Shown here: positions 1-6,544 of the stretch, piece by piece
Position numbering within the stretch: the first letter of the stretch is position 1
Layout of the letters: the number at the start of each line of letters is the position of its first letter
Assembly (NCBI GenBank): GCA_937915755.1
Contig: CALGGR010000042.1
Location: forward strand, 1 to 16,753
Source of the DNA: an uncultured Fretibacterium sp.
Lineage (GTDB): Bacteria > Synergistota > Synergistia > Synergistales > Aminobacteriaceae
Length of the DNA stretch: 16,753 nucleotides
Reading direction: 5' to 3'
Program-made: the position numbers and the translations under genes
Notes under the pieces: model-generated
Database searches by the model: none
The model's input: only the letters and a program-made list of their open reading frames with translations
What the model was told of the DNA's origin: nothing

Positions 1-54
1 TAAAGATCGGTAAGAGTATGGACAAGCTCGCGACTTCAGTCGTGAGTAGTTGAC
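1..54 (+). mobile_element. Probable right end of an IS200/IS605-type element (partial)
   Basis: A compact hairpin lies at 27-46: CTCGCGAC, loop TTCA, GTCGTGAG, with one G-T wobble. It is followed by TAGTTGAC. From memory, this motif (a GACTTCAGTC core inside a GC stem, then TAGTTSAC) is typical of right ends of IS200/IS605-group elements, where it is also the 3' end of the TnpB guide RNA. The transposase or TnpB gene would lie to the left, outside the window. No T-run follows the hairpin on either strand, so it is not an ordinary terminator. A short open frame across 3-53 could be the last codons of the tnpB reading frame, but I cannot recognise them. The identification rests on motif recall, not alignment. 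Confidence 0.42.
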
Positions 55-55
55 T

Positions 56-106
56 AGTTGTAATAACACACCCCCCTCGCCAAAACTTTGCAAAGGGGGT
101 TATTAC
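56..106. repeat. Palindromic repeat element, copy 1
   Basis: Outer arms GTAATAAC (60-67) and GTTATTAC (99-106) are perfect inverted repeats. Inside them CCCCC (71-75) faces GGGGG (95-99), and a small palindrome CTTTGCAAAG sits at 86-95. The left flank AGTTGTAATAAC (56-67) recurs with one change at 9818-9829 on the other strand, next to another C-run/G-run palindrome. The two therefore look like diverged copies of one dispersed element. It lies 7 bases beyond the flagellin stop codon and could protect or end that transcript, but it has no T-run on either side. Confidence 0.5.
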
Positions 107-113
107 TATGACG

Positions 114-1931
114 CTACGAGTTTATCATTCCCATTATTGACTGCTGACTCTGGTTTGCCTGTGATAGCATCGAGTTGCCTGTCTGGCTCAATATCTGAAG
201 TTTCACGAAGTCCATGTACTCCTTCGCCATGTCAGCGTCCTTTACACGGCTCTCGGCTGCGCGCATGTTGAGGCTCGTTTCGGTGAGGCTGTTGGTGTTG
301 TACTCAAGCTCGTTCTGGTATGACCCCAATTTTGACCGCTGTATGCTGACCTTCCTTATTGCTGCGTCAAGAAGTGTCAGAGACCTCGAAGCCTTCTCCC
401 TGGTCGATACGTCAATCTCTCCAAGCCCAAGAGATTCCGGCCTCATGTCAGCTATGTTGATGTATATGTCCTCGCCCCTGCCCTGTCCAATCTGGAACGC
501 CGTGCTGTTGTCACGAATGTGAAGCGTCGTCTCGAAAGGCTTTGACTCGCTCTCAAGAATGTAGCGTTTAGAGTCCTCGTCCCATGTTGCTTTGACGTTG
601 GCCATGTTGTCGAACTCAACATCAGCGTTGGGGTGAATAACCCCCTGAAGTACGTTTCCAATCGTATCAACATTTTTAGCGAGGACTTTCCCTGTGTGAG
701 CGTCATAAACTGTTGCCTTGAATGTATTTTCCTGAGATTCCTGAATCGTGGTAAGCCCCAGAGATTTCAGGAGGTCTTCGTTGTCCGCGCTGAAAGATAA
801 TTCCCCTGCTTTTCCGGCTATGGCACTGCGGATTAAGATCGTCCCTTTACGAGTCTGTAGGCCGCTGGGTGCTTCGATGGGGTTGCCGCTTGCGTCAACA
901 ATAATTTTCCCGTTTGATGGATCGCGCTGATATATCATTACGTCTTCTTTTGCGAGGACAGCTTCGGAAGTGCTTGGTGTTCCGTCAGCGATTGTGCAGA
1001 AGTTTTCCCTGTTGTTGACATACTTTCCCTGTCCCAAATCGTCAGCAATAGCATCGTTGATCTTCCGCCTGACGTCATCGACAGTATCTCCGCCGTAAAC
1101 CACAATGTCAGCAGTCTTTCCGTCGCCTTGAGTTATACGTATAGTCTGAGGCTCGGTGAAGTATGACACTCCGCTTGCAGTCTTGAAGGATTTTATGTTT
1201 TCGAGCGTCGCGGGGTGTAATTTCTTCTCTTTCACTGTAACTTCGATCTCGACAGGGTCGCCCTTGCTGTCAAGGACAATATTACCATCCTCGTCCCTCT
1301 TGAACGTCGTCTCAGTTATGGGAGTTTCCTCTACTGTATCGAGGTCTATGATGTTGGTCTTCTGGACTTGGCCTTTTCCGGGTTTCGCGTGGACTTCGAT
1401 CTTGTAGTTACCTTCAGTGAGTTTACGCTGACCGTATTTGTCGGTTGCTGTGATTGCGCCTGAGACTTTGAGCTGAGTGCTTGCGTTGTCAGAAGACCAT
1501 TGAGCTGTCGCGCTTCCGTCGAGAAGCCTTTTCCTGTTGAACGTCGTTGTGTTTACTGCGCTGTTTATGTTCTCGCGGAGTTCGTCGATTTCCGCCTGGA
1601 TATAGCTTCTGTCCTGAGCAGTGAGTGAGTCATTAGCGGCCTGAACCGAAAGCTCCCTCATCCTCTGCAAGACCGAGTTGATCTGGCCTAATCCGCCCTC
1701 CGCAGTCTGAAGCATCGAAATTCCGTCCTGCGAGTTCCGAATTGCTCTGTCAACTCCTGCCGCCTGTGCTGAAATACTCATGCCCATCGCAAAATTCGCC
1801 GCATCATCTGCCGCCGTTGCAGCGCGAAGACCTGTTGAGAGTGCGCGGGCTGTCTTCTCGATTGCTTTGTTGGTGGCAGTAATGGCGTTGAAAGTCATGT
1901 TGATGGTATTTGATGTGTTCCCTATCATCAT
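114..1931 (-). CDS. fliC: Flagellin with a long variable central region
   Basis: This is the filament subunit of the flagellum, exported through the flagellar secretion apparatus and polymerised outside the cell; 605 aa. Residues 1 to about 140 form the conserved N-terminal D0/D1 region, with ALSTGLR and DDAA motifs and LQRMRELSVQAAN, which aligns with the segment of Salmonella flagellin seen by TLR5. The last 85 or so residues form the C-terminal D1/D0 region (AAESRVKDADMAKE, then ILSQTGNSMLSQANQ). The middle part is long for a flagellin and includes a stretch resembling a flagellin_IN repeat (near VVYGGDTVDDVRRKIND). AGGAGG at 1944-1949 precedes two adjacent ATG codons; the first is used here and the second is possible. 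A sigma-28-like promoter lies upstream at 1975-2002. No other flagellar gene is in the window. The symbol hag would serve equally well. Confidence 0.95.
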   Translation of the reverse strand: MMIGNTSNTINMTFNAITATNKAIEKTARALSTGLRAATAADDAANFAMGMSISAQAAGVDRAIRNSQDGISMLQTAEGGLGQINSVLQRMRELSVQAANDSLTAQDRSYIQAEIDELRENINSAVNTTTFNRKRLLDGSATAQWSSDNASTQLKVSGAITATDKYGQRKLTEGNYKIEVHAKPGKGQVQKTNIIDLDTVEETPITETTFKRDEDGNIVLDSKGDPVEIEVTVKEKKLHPATLENIKSFKTASGVSYFTEPQTIRITQGDGKTADIVVYGGDTVDDVRRKINDAIADDLGQGKYVNNRENFCTIADGTPSTSEAVLAKEDVMIYQRDPSNGKIIVDASGNPIEAPSGLQTRKGTILIRSAIAGKAGELSFSADNEDLLKSLGLTTIQESQENTFKATVYDAHTGKVLAKNVDTIGNVLQGVIHPNADVEFDNMANVKATWDEDSKRYILESESKPFETTLHIRDNSTAFQIGQGRGEDIYINIADMRPESLGLGEIDVSTREKASRSLTLLDAAIRKVSIQRSKLGSYQNELEYNTNSLTETSLNMRAAESRVKDADMAKEYMDFVKLQILSQTGNSMLSQANQSQQSIMGMINS

Positions 1932-1974
1932 GATAAATTTTTGCCTCCTGCTGAAAAATATAGCTCCGTTTTGA

Positions 1975-2002
1975 GTTTCGGCATGAATGAGGAAAATTTT
2001 TA
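1975..2002 (-). promoter_or_regulatory. Sigma-28 (FliA)-like promoter of the flagellin gene
   Basis: Read on the minus strand, TAAA (2002-1999) is followed after 16 bases by GCCGAAAC (1982-1975). The sigma-28 consensus is TAAA-N15-GCCGATAA, so the -35 box is exact and the -10 box matches at six of eight positions. The distance to the flagellin start (about 44 bases) is suitable. The -35 box overlaps the stop codon of the upstream reductase gene. Confidence 0.65.
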
Positions 2003-3148
2003 CCGCCCGAAAATCCTTGCGGCCTCGCTCATGTTCTCCCTTATGCTCACACCGAAAGGACAGCGTTTCTCACACGCACCGCACTTTATGCACTCCCCAG
2101 CATGATGCTCAAGGACTGCGTAATGTTCCCTCACTGTCTCAGGGATATTCTTTCCAGACTGCGCGAGGTTGAGGAATTTCGTTACGGAGGCTATGTCGAT
2201 TTTCATGGGGCAAGGCTCACAGTGCGAGCAGTACATGCAATGACCCTTCCAGCTAATCTTGGGGAACGACGCAAATGCAAGCGCGTAGTCCTTCTCGCTC
2301 TCTGAGGCTGACTCGTAGGCTATTGCTTCCTTCAACTGTTCGGCCGAATGCGCTCCGGCCAATACGCACGAAACAGCAGGCCGGCTCAATGCGTAGGCAA
2401 TGCACTGGTTGACGGTCAAAGCTGCTCCGGCCGGAGACATTTCCGCGCTCAGTAAGTCTCCGCCTCCAAAGCACTTCATGACGGTTATCCCGACTCCGAG
2501 GCGCTGGCATGTCTCGTAGAGCTTCTGACGTTCCGGGTCCATGTTGGTGAGATGGTTGGCGTAATTCTCGTCGGCCCATAACTGTTCAACGTCCTCGCTC
2601 GCGGGCTGAAGGTCATAGCATGGGTTGACGCTGAACATCAAGACCTCGATTGCTCCGGCTTCGACAGCTTTCAGTGCGACTTGCGGATTGTGTGAGCTTA
2701 GGCCGATATGACGGATTTTCCCTGCGGCTTTGAGTTCGCGGGCGTAGTCGAGGATTCCGTTGCGTAGGATTTCATCCCAGTCTGACAGAGCGTCGCAGTA
2801 ATGTATCATTCCGACATCAATGTAGTCCGTCTGAAGCAGCCTCATCATTTCCGAGAATCCTGCTTTGACTTCTGCAAGATTCCTCGTCCTCATGTACTGG
2901 CCGTCTTTCCAGATTGAACACAAGTGAGACTGTATGATGAATTTCTCACGTCGTCCTTTGAGAGCTTTGCCGACAGCCGAGCGTAATTCGGGATTCGATG
3001 AGTAGAGGTCGAAATAGTTAATGCCGGATTCTTCTGCTATGTCGAAAAGTTTTGCACACATGATGAAGTTTTCCTCAGTCATTCCTTCACAGCCCATTGC
3101 GATTTCGCTGACCTTGAGGCCTGTTGAGCCTAATTCGCGGTAATTCAT
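2000..3148 (-). CDS. Aldo/keto reductase fused to a C-terminal 2[4Fe-4S] ferredoxin domain
   Basis: This is a 382-aa cytoplasmic oxidoreductase. Residues 1 to about 290 have the aldo/keto reductase TIM-barrel pattern (RELGSTGLKVSEIAMG at the N-terminus, TDYIDVGMIH near residue 110, GLSSHNP further on). Residues 302-382 carry two cysteine clusters, C304/C307/C310/C313 and C353/C356/C359/C363, each followed by proline, as in two [4Fe-4S] centres. Of the usual Asp-Tyr-Lys-His tetrad I see Asp47 and His116. The Tyr position (five after the Asp) is Asn52 and the Lys position falls in IIQSHL, so neither canonical residue is evident. As I recall, this is shared by a subfamily of ferredoxin-linked AKR proteins found in anaerobes. 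GAGGGGG at 3159-3165 lies 10 bases before the ATG. The substrate is unknown. The gene points toward flagellin with a 68-base gap, and some read-through is possible. Confidence 0.88.
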   Translation of the reverse strand: MNYRELGSTGLKVSEIAMGCEGMTEENFIMCAKLFDIAEESGINYFDLYSSNPELRSAVGKALKGRREKFIIQSHLCSIWKDGQYMRTRNLAEVKAGFSEMMRLLQTDYIDVGMIHYCDALSDWDEILRNGILDYARELKAAGKIRHIGLSSHNPQVALKAVEAGAIEVLMFSVNPCYDLQPASEDVEQLWADENYANHLTNMDPERQKLYETCQRLGVGITVMKCFGGGDLLSAEMSPAGAALTVNQCIAYALSRPAVSCVLAGAHSAEQLKEAIAYESASESEKDYALAFASFPKISWKGHCMYCSHCEPCPMKIDIASVTKFLNLAQSGKNIPETVREHYAVLEHHAGECIKCGACEKRCPFGVSIRENMSEAARIFGR

Positions 3149-3180
3149 GAAAATTTTTCCCCCTCTTGAAATTTGAGTGT

Positions 3181-3186
3181 ATTATA
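3181..3186 (-). promoter_or_regulatory. Candidate -10 box for the aldo/keto reductase
   Basis: The minus strand reads TATAAT here, a perfect -10 hexamer about 33 bases before the reductase start codon. I find no good -35 hexamer at 16-18 bases, so the promoter is only half supported. Confidence 0.35.
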
Positions 3187-3227
3187 ACGGCTAAATCCTA
3201 ACATACGCTTTTTGTAAGACATTGCCG

Positions 3228-3256
3228 TTGACAGATATTGTGGCTTCTGGAAGAAT
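3228..3256 (+). promoter_or_regulatory. Candidate sigma-70-type promoter of the Rpn-like gene
   Basis: A perfect TTGACA (3228-3233) is followed after 17 bases by AAGAAT (3251-3256; four of six bases match TATAAT). Transcription would begin near 3263, and AAAAGGAA at 3263-3270 would be the ribosome site before the ATG at 3281. Confidence 0.45.
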
Positions 3257-3280
3257 AATAAAAAAAGGAACTCAGAAGAA

Positions 3281-4138
3281 ATGGATAAGTTAATAGAACG
3301 AGAAAAGAAATGGCAAAATTTGACGCTTGCGGATGATTTTCTTTTCTGCAAAATCATGTCTGATATATCGCTTTGTTCAGAAATGCTTCATCGTATATTA
3401 CCTGAACTGGATGTTAGCGATATTAGGCCAATTGAAACGCAGAAAGCAGAAAAACTAGCACTCCATATTCGAGGAGTAAGGTTTGATGTTTTTACACGAA
3501 TAGCGCGGGATATATTTGATATTGAGGCGCAAAAACGGAGACTTAAGGATTTGCTGAAGAGGCCAAGAGCATATCATATCGTGATGGGTAATGATTGTCT
3601 TAATGTTGACACGTTGAAGAAGTCCGGAAGCTATGAGGATTTGCCGAATACATATGTGATATTCATCTGCATGTTTGATCCTTTTGGGAAGGGGAGGCAT
3701 ATATACAGTTTCCAGAACTACTGCACGGAAGATAAGGATATAGCGCTAGGTGATGGAGCTTATACTGTGTATCTGAACACAAAGGGAAGGCTGAATGATA
3801 TTAGCCCAGAGCTGAAAAGATTTCTGGACTTTGTAGGGAAGAACCAGGTAAGTGAAGACGCGTTCATCAAAACATTAGATGAAAAAGCAAGGGAAGCGAA
3901 GGAAAATACTGAATGGAGGTCAGAGTACATGGCGTTATTGACAATCGAGGACGAGAAATTTGCGGAAGGAGTCGCTGTTGGCGAAAAGCGTGGAGAACGG
4001 CGTGGCGAGAAACGTGGAGAGAAACGTGGTCGAAATGAAGAGAAACGTTCAATCTACGAGAGGCTTGTAGCTGATGGCATGCCAGCTCGAAAAGCTTCAA
4101 TGATGACGGGCTGGAACTTAAAAGGAGAAAAATCATAG
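3281..4138 (+). CDS. Rpn family PD-(D/E)XK nuclease / putative transposase
   Basis: This 285-aa protein resembles the Rpn (recombination-promoting nuclease, PDDEXK_2 or YhgA-like) family, which cut DNA and promote RecA-independent recombination in Escherichia coli. The nuclease core is visible as VRFDVF (Asp69) and DIEAQ (Glu82, Gln84). Family-typical blocks follow: YVIFICMFDPFGKGRHIYSF, then LGDGAYTVYLNT, then LKRFLDFV. The C-terminus holds four tandem tetrapeptides (GEKR, GERR, GEKR, GEKR) encoded by 12-base repeats at about 3981-4029, before a short helix-turn-helix-like end (YERLVADGMPARKASMMTG). Base composition is visibly more AT-rich than in the rha genes, suggesting transfer. A promoter and ribosome site lie upstream. 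It stands alone between the divergent reductase and the rha regulator, and no terminator is seen after it. Confidence 0.82.
   Translation: MDKLIEREKKWQNLTLADDFLFCKIMSDISLCSEMLHRILPELDVSDIRPIETQKAEKLALHIRGVRFDVFTRIARDIFDIEAQKRRLKDLLKRPRAYHIVMGNDCLNVDTLKKSGSYEDLPNTYVIFICMFDPFGKGRHIYSFQNYCTEDKDIALGDGAYTVYLNTKGRLNDISPELKRFLDFVGKNQVSEDAFIKTLDEKAREAKENTEWRSEYMALLTIEDEKFAEGVAVGEKRGERRGEKRGEKRGRNEEKRSIYERLVADGMPARKASMMTGWNLKGEKS
3981..4029 (+). repeat. Four 12-base tandem repeats in the Rpn-like gene
   Basis: The unit is approximately GGCGAGAAACGT, repeated four times with small changes, and it encodes GEKR/GERR tetrapeptides. Short glycine-and-charge repeats are common in tails of Rpn proteins. The repeat number could vary by slippage. 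Confidence 0.7.
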
Positions 4139-4192
4139 AGTAGGATTATTTCCAGATGCCTTGATCATTCGAGTTTCTGTTATCATATCCGC

Positions 4193-5143
4193 ATGAACGC
4201 GAAAATCATTCAGCATCTCAGTGTAATAACAGAAGAAGAACGCGAGATTCTAGCCGGAAGTAAAAAGATCGACCGCAATATTTACATGGCCGGAGACAGG
4301 GATATTATCAGCGGCGACAAATTACTCCCTCATGGCAAGAACATCATGATACGTCCTCACACAAGGTTCATTAATTTCCCCGAACATACTCATGATTACG
4401 TCGAGTTCGTCTACATGTGCAAGGGTACAACGCGGCACATCATCAACGGAACACCGATAGCCTTGAAGCAGGGCGAGTTATTGATGCTAAGTCAGCACGC
4501 AAAGCAGGAGATTGATTCGGCGGGAAAAGATGATATTGCCGTGAACTTCATCGTAAAGCCGGATTTCTTTCACGGTGTTCTCTCATTCTTGGGCAACGAG
4601 GAAACTCCTTTAAGGCGCTTCATTCTCAGCTGCATCACAGGCGAAAGAGGAGTTGGCTATCTTTACTTCAAAGTAGCCGATGTCCTTCCGGTTCAGAATC
4701 TCGTCGAAAATCTTTTGTGGATTCTCATCAAACAGCCCTCGAACAAGCGCGGTATATACCAGCTCACTATGGGCCTCCTTTTCGTTGAGCTTCTCGAATG
4801 CACAGACACATTAGAGTTCTCATACGAGTCCGAGAGCGTAATCATGAAGGTACTGCGATATATCGAGGACAATTACAGAACAGGAAGCCTCAACGAGATT
4901 GCGGGGATACTTCACTATGGACACACAACGCTTTCACGCCTGATTCAGAAGAAGACAGGACGGAACTTCACCGAGCTTCTTCAGCAGAAAAGACTCTCAC
5001 AGGCAGCATGGTTCCTCCTCAACACCGACGAAAGAATTGATGACATCGCGGATTTAGTAGGCTACGGTAACATGACGCACTTTCATAAACTTTTCACCGA
5101 GTTTTACGGCAAGAGTCCCAAACATTACAGGGACTGCACATAA
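4193..5143 (+). CDS. AraC-family transcriptional regulator, probable L-rhamnose regulator
   Basis: This is a 316-aa two-domain regulator. Residues about 50-150 form a cupin sugar-sensing domain (RPHTRFINFPEHTHDYVEF, then HIINGTPIALKQGELLML). Residues about 215-316 form the AraC DNA-binding domain with two helix-turn-helix motifs (SLNEIAGILHYGHTTLSRLIQ, and IDDIADLVGYGNMTHFHKLF before FYGKSPKHYR). It lies directly upstream of rhaB and is co-directional, so it most likely senses L-rhamnose and activates the promoter at 5170-5198. The first ATG fits the usual N-terminus of the subfamily (a TEEEREIL segment), but no Shine-Dalgarno sequence precedes it. The function is inferred from context. The regulator resembles RhaR and RhaS only at family level, so no symbol is given. 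Confidence 0.9.
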   Translation: MNAKIIQHLSVITEEEREILAGSKKIDRNIYMAGDRDIISGDKLLPHGKNIMIRPHTRFINFPEHTHDYVEFVYMCKGTTRHIINGTPIALKQGELLMLSQHAKQEIDSAGKDDIAVNFIVKPDFFHGVLSFLGNEETPLRRFILSCITGERGVGYLYFKVADVLPVQNLVENLLWILIKQPSNKRGIYQLTMGLLFVELLECTDTLEFSYESESVIMKVLRYIEDNYRTGSLNEIAGILHYGHTTLSRLIQKKTGRNFTELLQQKRLSQAAWFLLNTDERIDDIADLVGYGNMTHFHKLFTEFYGKSPKHYRDCT

Positions 5144-5150
5144 TGATACT

Positions 5151-5177
5151 TTTTGCGGTCTGACAGTCATTGCAAAA
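5151..5177. promoter_or_regulatory. Inverted repeat, candidate operator for the rha promoter
   Basis: TTTTGC (5151-5156) and GCAAAA (5172-5177) are inverted copies flanking the smaller palindrome TGACAGTCA (5161-5169). The right half overlaps the proposed -35 box. This is a suitable place for an activator site used by the upstream AraC-type regulator, though AraC proteins usually bind direct repeats. The same bases could fold into a weak hairpin at the end of the regulator mRNA. Confidence 0.4.
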
Positions 5178-5198
5178 TCGCACCTCATATCTCATAAT
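5170..5198 (+). promoter_or_regulatory. Candidate promoter of the rha operon
   Basis: TTGCAA (5170-5175) is followed after 17 bases by CATAAT (5193-5198): four and five matches to TTGACA and TATAAT. Transcription would start near 5205, leaving a leader of about 53 bases before rhaB. The imperfect -35 box overlapping an inverted repeat is what an activator-dependent promoter would show. Confidence 0.5.
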
Positions 5199-5257
5199 TA
5201 CACCATTCAGGAATTTTCATCAACCACAAAATAATGTTACAGGAGTTCTTTGAGGGC

Positions 5258-6544
5258 ATGAAATATTATCTTGCTGTCGATATAGGTGCGTCTTCGGGTC
5301 GTCATCTCTTAGGCTGGAAGGAAGACGGCGAAATTAAAACCAAAGAAGTCTACCGTTTCCCAAACGGCGTTAAGGAAATGGACGGCCATCTTACGTGGGA
5401 CATTGAGGCGTTGCTCTCGCACGTCAAGCGCGGAATTGATGAGGCACTCAAAGTCTCGCCTGAAATTGTGAGTCTTTCGGTTGACACTTGGGGCGTCGAT
5501 TACGTTCTCATGAAGGGCAATGAGGAAGTCCTGCCGTGCTACGCCTATCGAGACACGAGGACTGAGGCGGTGATCCCGGAGGTTCATGGGATTGTTCCGT
5601 TTGATGAGCTTTACGCTAGGACGGGGATTCAGTTCCAGACTTTCAACACGGTTTACCAGCTTTACGCGGACAAGAAGGCCGGAAGACTTGAGGGCGTTAC
5701 GGATTTCCTGATGATGCCGGAGTATCTTCTCTACAAACTCTGCGGAGTGAAGTCCCATGAGTACACGAATGCGACAACCGGCGGAATGGTCAGCGCGAAG
5801 ACAGGACAGTTTGACCACGAAATCATTTCGAGGCTGGGGCTTCCTGTTCACTTGTTCAAGACACTCCAGAATCCCGGCACAAAGCTGGGGACGTACAAGG
5901 GCATTCAGTGCGTGCTATGTGCTACACATGACACGGCCAGCGCAGTCGAAGGCATCCCTATGGAGGGCAGCGAGATTTACATTTCCTCAGGGACATGGAG
6001 CCTTCTCGGTGTGAAGTCTGAAACTCCCGTAACAACACCTGAGAGTATGGCCGCTAACTTCACCAACGAGGGCGGTGTTGGCTACATTCGCTATCTCAAG
6101 AATATCATGGGAATGTGGCTGATTAACAGGCTTCGTGATGAGCTTTGCCCGGGGAAGGACTTCGGCGAAATTGTGAAAGAGGCTGAGGCAGATGATTTTG
6201 ACGGTAGTGTTGACGCTAACGATAAAGTCTTTCTATCTCCAGAAAGCATGAAGGCAGCCTTTGATGTTAGCTTAGACGAAGACGATGTAGTATCACCGTC
6301 AACGAATGCAGGTTACTTCAGGTGTGCTTACAGGTCATTGGCACAGACGTACAAGAAGGCTGTCGATGAAATAGAGTCAGTAACAGGCAAAAAATATCAC
6401 AGCATATACATAGTCGGAGGCGGTGCTAAAAATTCGTTCCTCAACCGTCTGACTGAGGAAGCATCAGGAAAGAAAGTAATTGCCCTACCGATTGAGGCTA
6501 CGGCACTGGGCAATCTAAAAATACAAATGGAGGCGGTAAATTAA
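5258..6544 (+). CDS. rhaB: Rhamnulokinase (short form)
   Basis: The enzyme phosphorylates L-rhamnulose with ATP to L-rhamnulose 1-phosphate in the cytoplasm and belongs to the FGGY kinase fold. The N-terminus YYLAVDIGASSGRH is the phosphate-binding motif. SVDTWGVDYVL, ATHDTASAVEG (Asp225, the expected catalytic base), SSGTWSLLG and IVGGGAKN follow in family order. Start choice: the ATG at 5258 has AGGAG at 5241-5245 and gives the usual N-terminus. An in-frame ATG at 5234 would add 8 residues but lacks a ribosome site. At 428 aa it is about 60 shorter than the E. coli enzyme. It ends almost immediately after the conserved EATALGN motif, where homologues usually continue for some 30-40 residues. 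The TAA is directly followed by the rhaA ATG, so the two are translationally linked. Confidence 0.92.
   Translation: MKYYLAVDIGASSGRHLLGWKEDGEIKTKEVYRFPNGVKEMDGHLTWDIEALLSHVKRGIDEALKVSPEIVSLSVDTWGVDYVLMKGNEEVLPCYAYRDTRTEAVIPEVHGIVPFDELYARTGIQFQTFNTVYQLYADKKAGRLEGVTDFLMMPEYLLYKLCGVKSHEYTNATTGGMVSAKTGQFDHEIISRLGLPVHLFKTLQNPGTKLGTYKGIQCVLCATHDTASAVEGIPMEGSEIYISSGTWSLLGVKSETPVTTPESMAANFTNEGGVGYIRYLKNIMGMWLINRLRDELCPGKDFGEIVKEAEADDFDGSVDANDKVFLSPESMKAAFDVSLDEDDVVSPSTNAGYFRCAYRSLAQTYKKAVDEIESVTGKKYHSIYIVGGGAKNSFLNRLTEEASGKKVIALPIEATALGNLKIQMEAVN

Noticed and set aside
3981..4029. CRISPR-like or intergenic tandem repeat
   Set aside because: The 12-base units lie in frame inside the Rpn-like gene, encode a simple tetrapeptide repeat and have no spacers.
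5234..5257. Earlier in-frame ATG for rhaB
   Set aside because: It has no Shine-Dalgarno sequence, and the extra residues precede the normal family N-terminus; AGGAG at 5241-5245 serves the ATG at 5258.
5309..5851. Minus-strand open frame of 180 codons inside rhaB
   Set aside because: It is antisense to a clear kinase gene, with no ribosome site and no family features.
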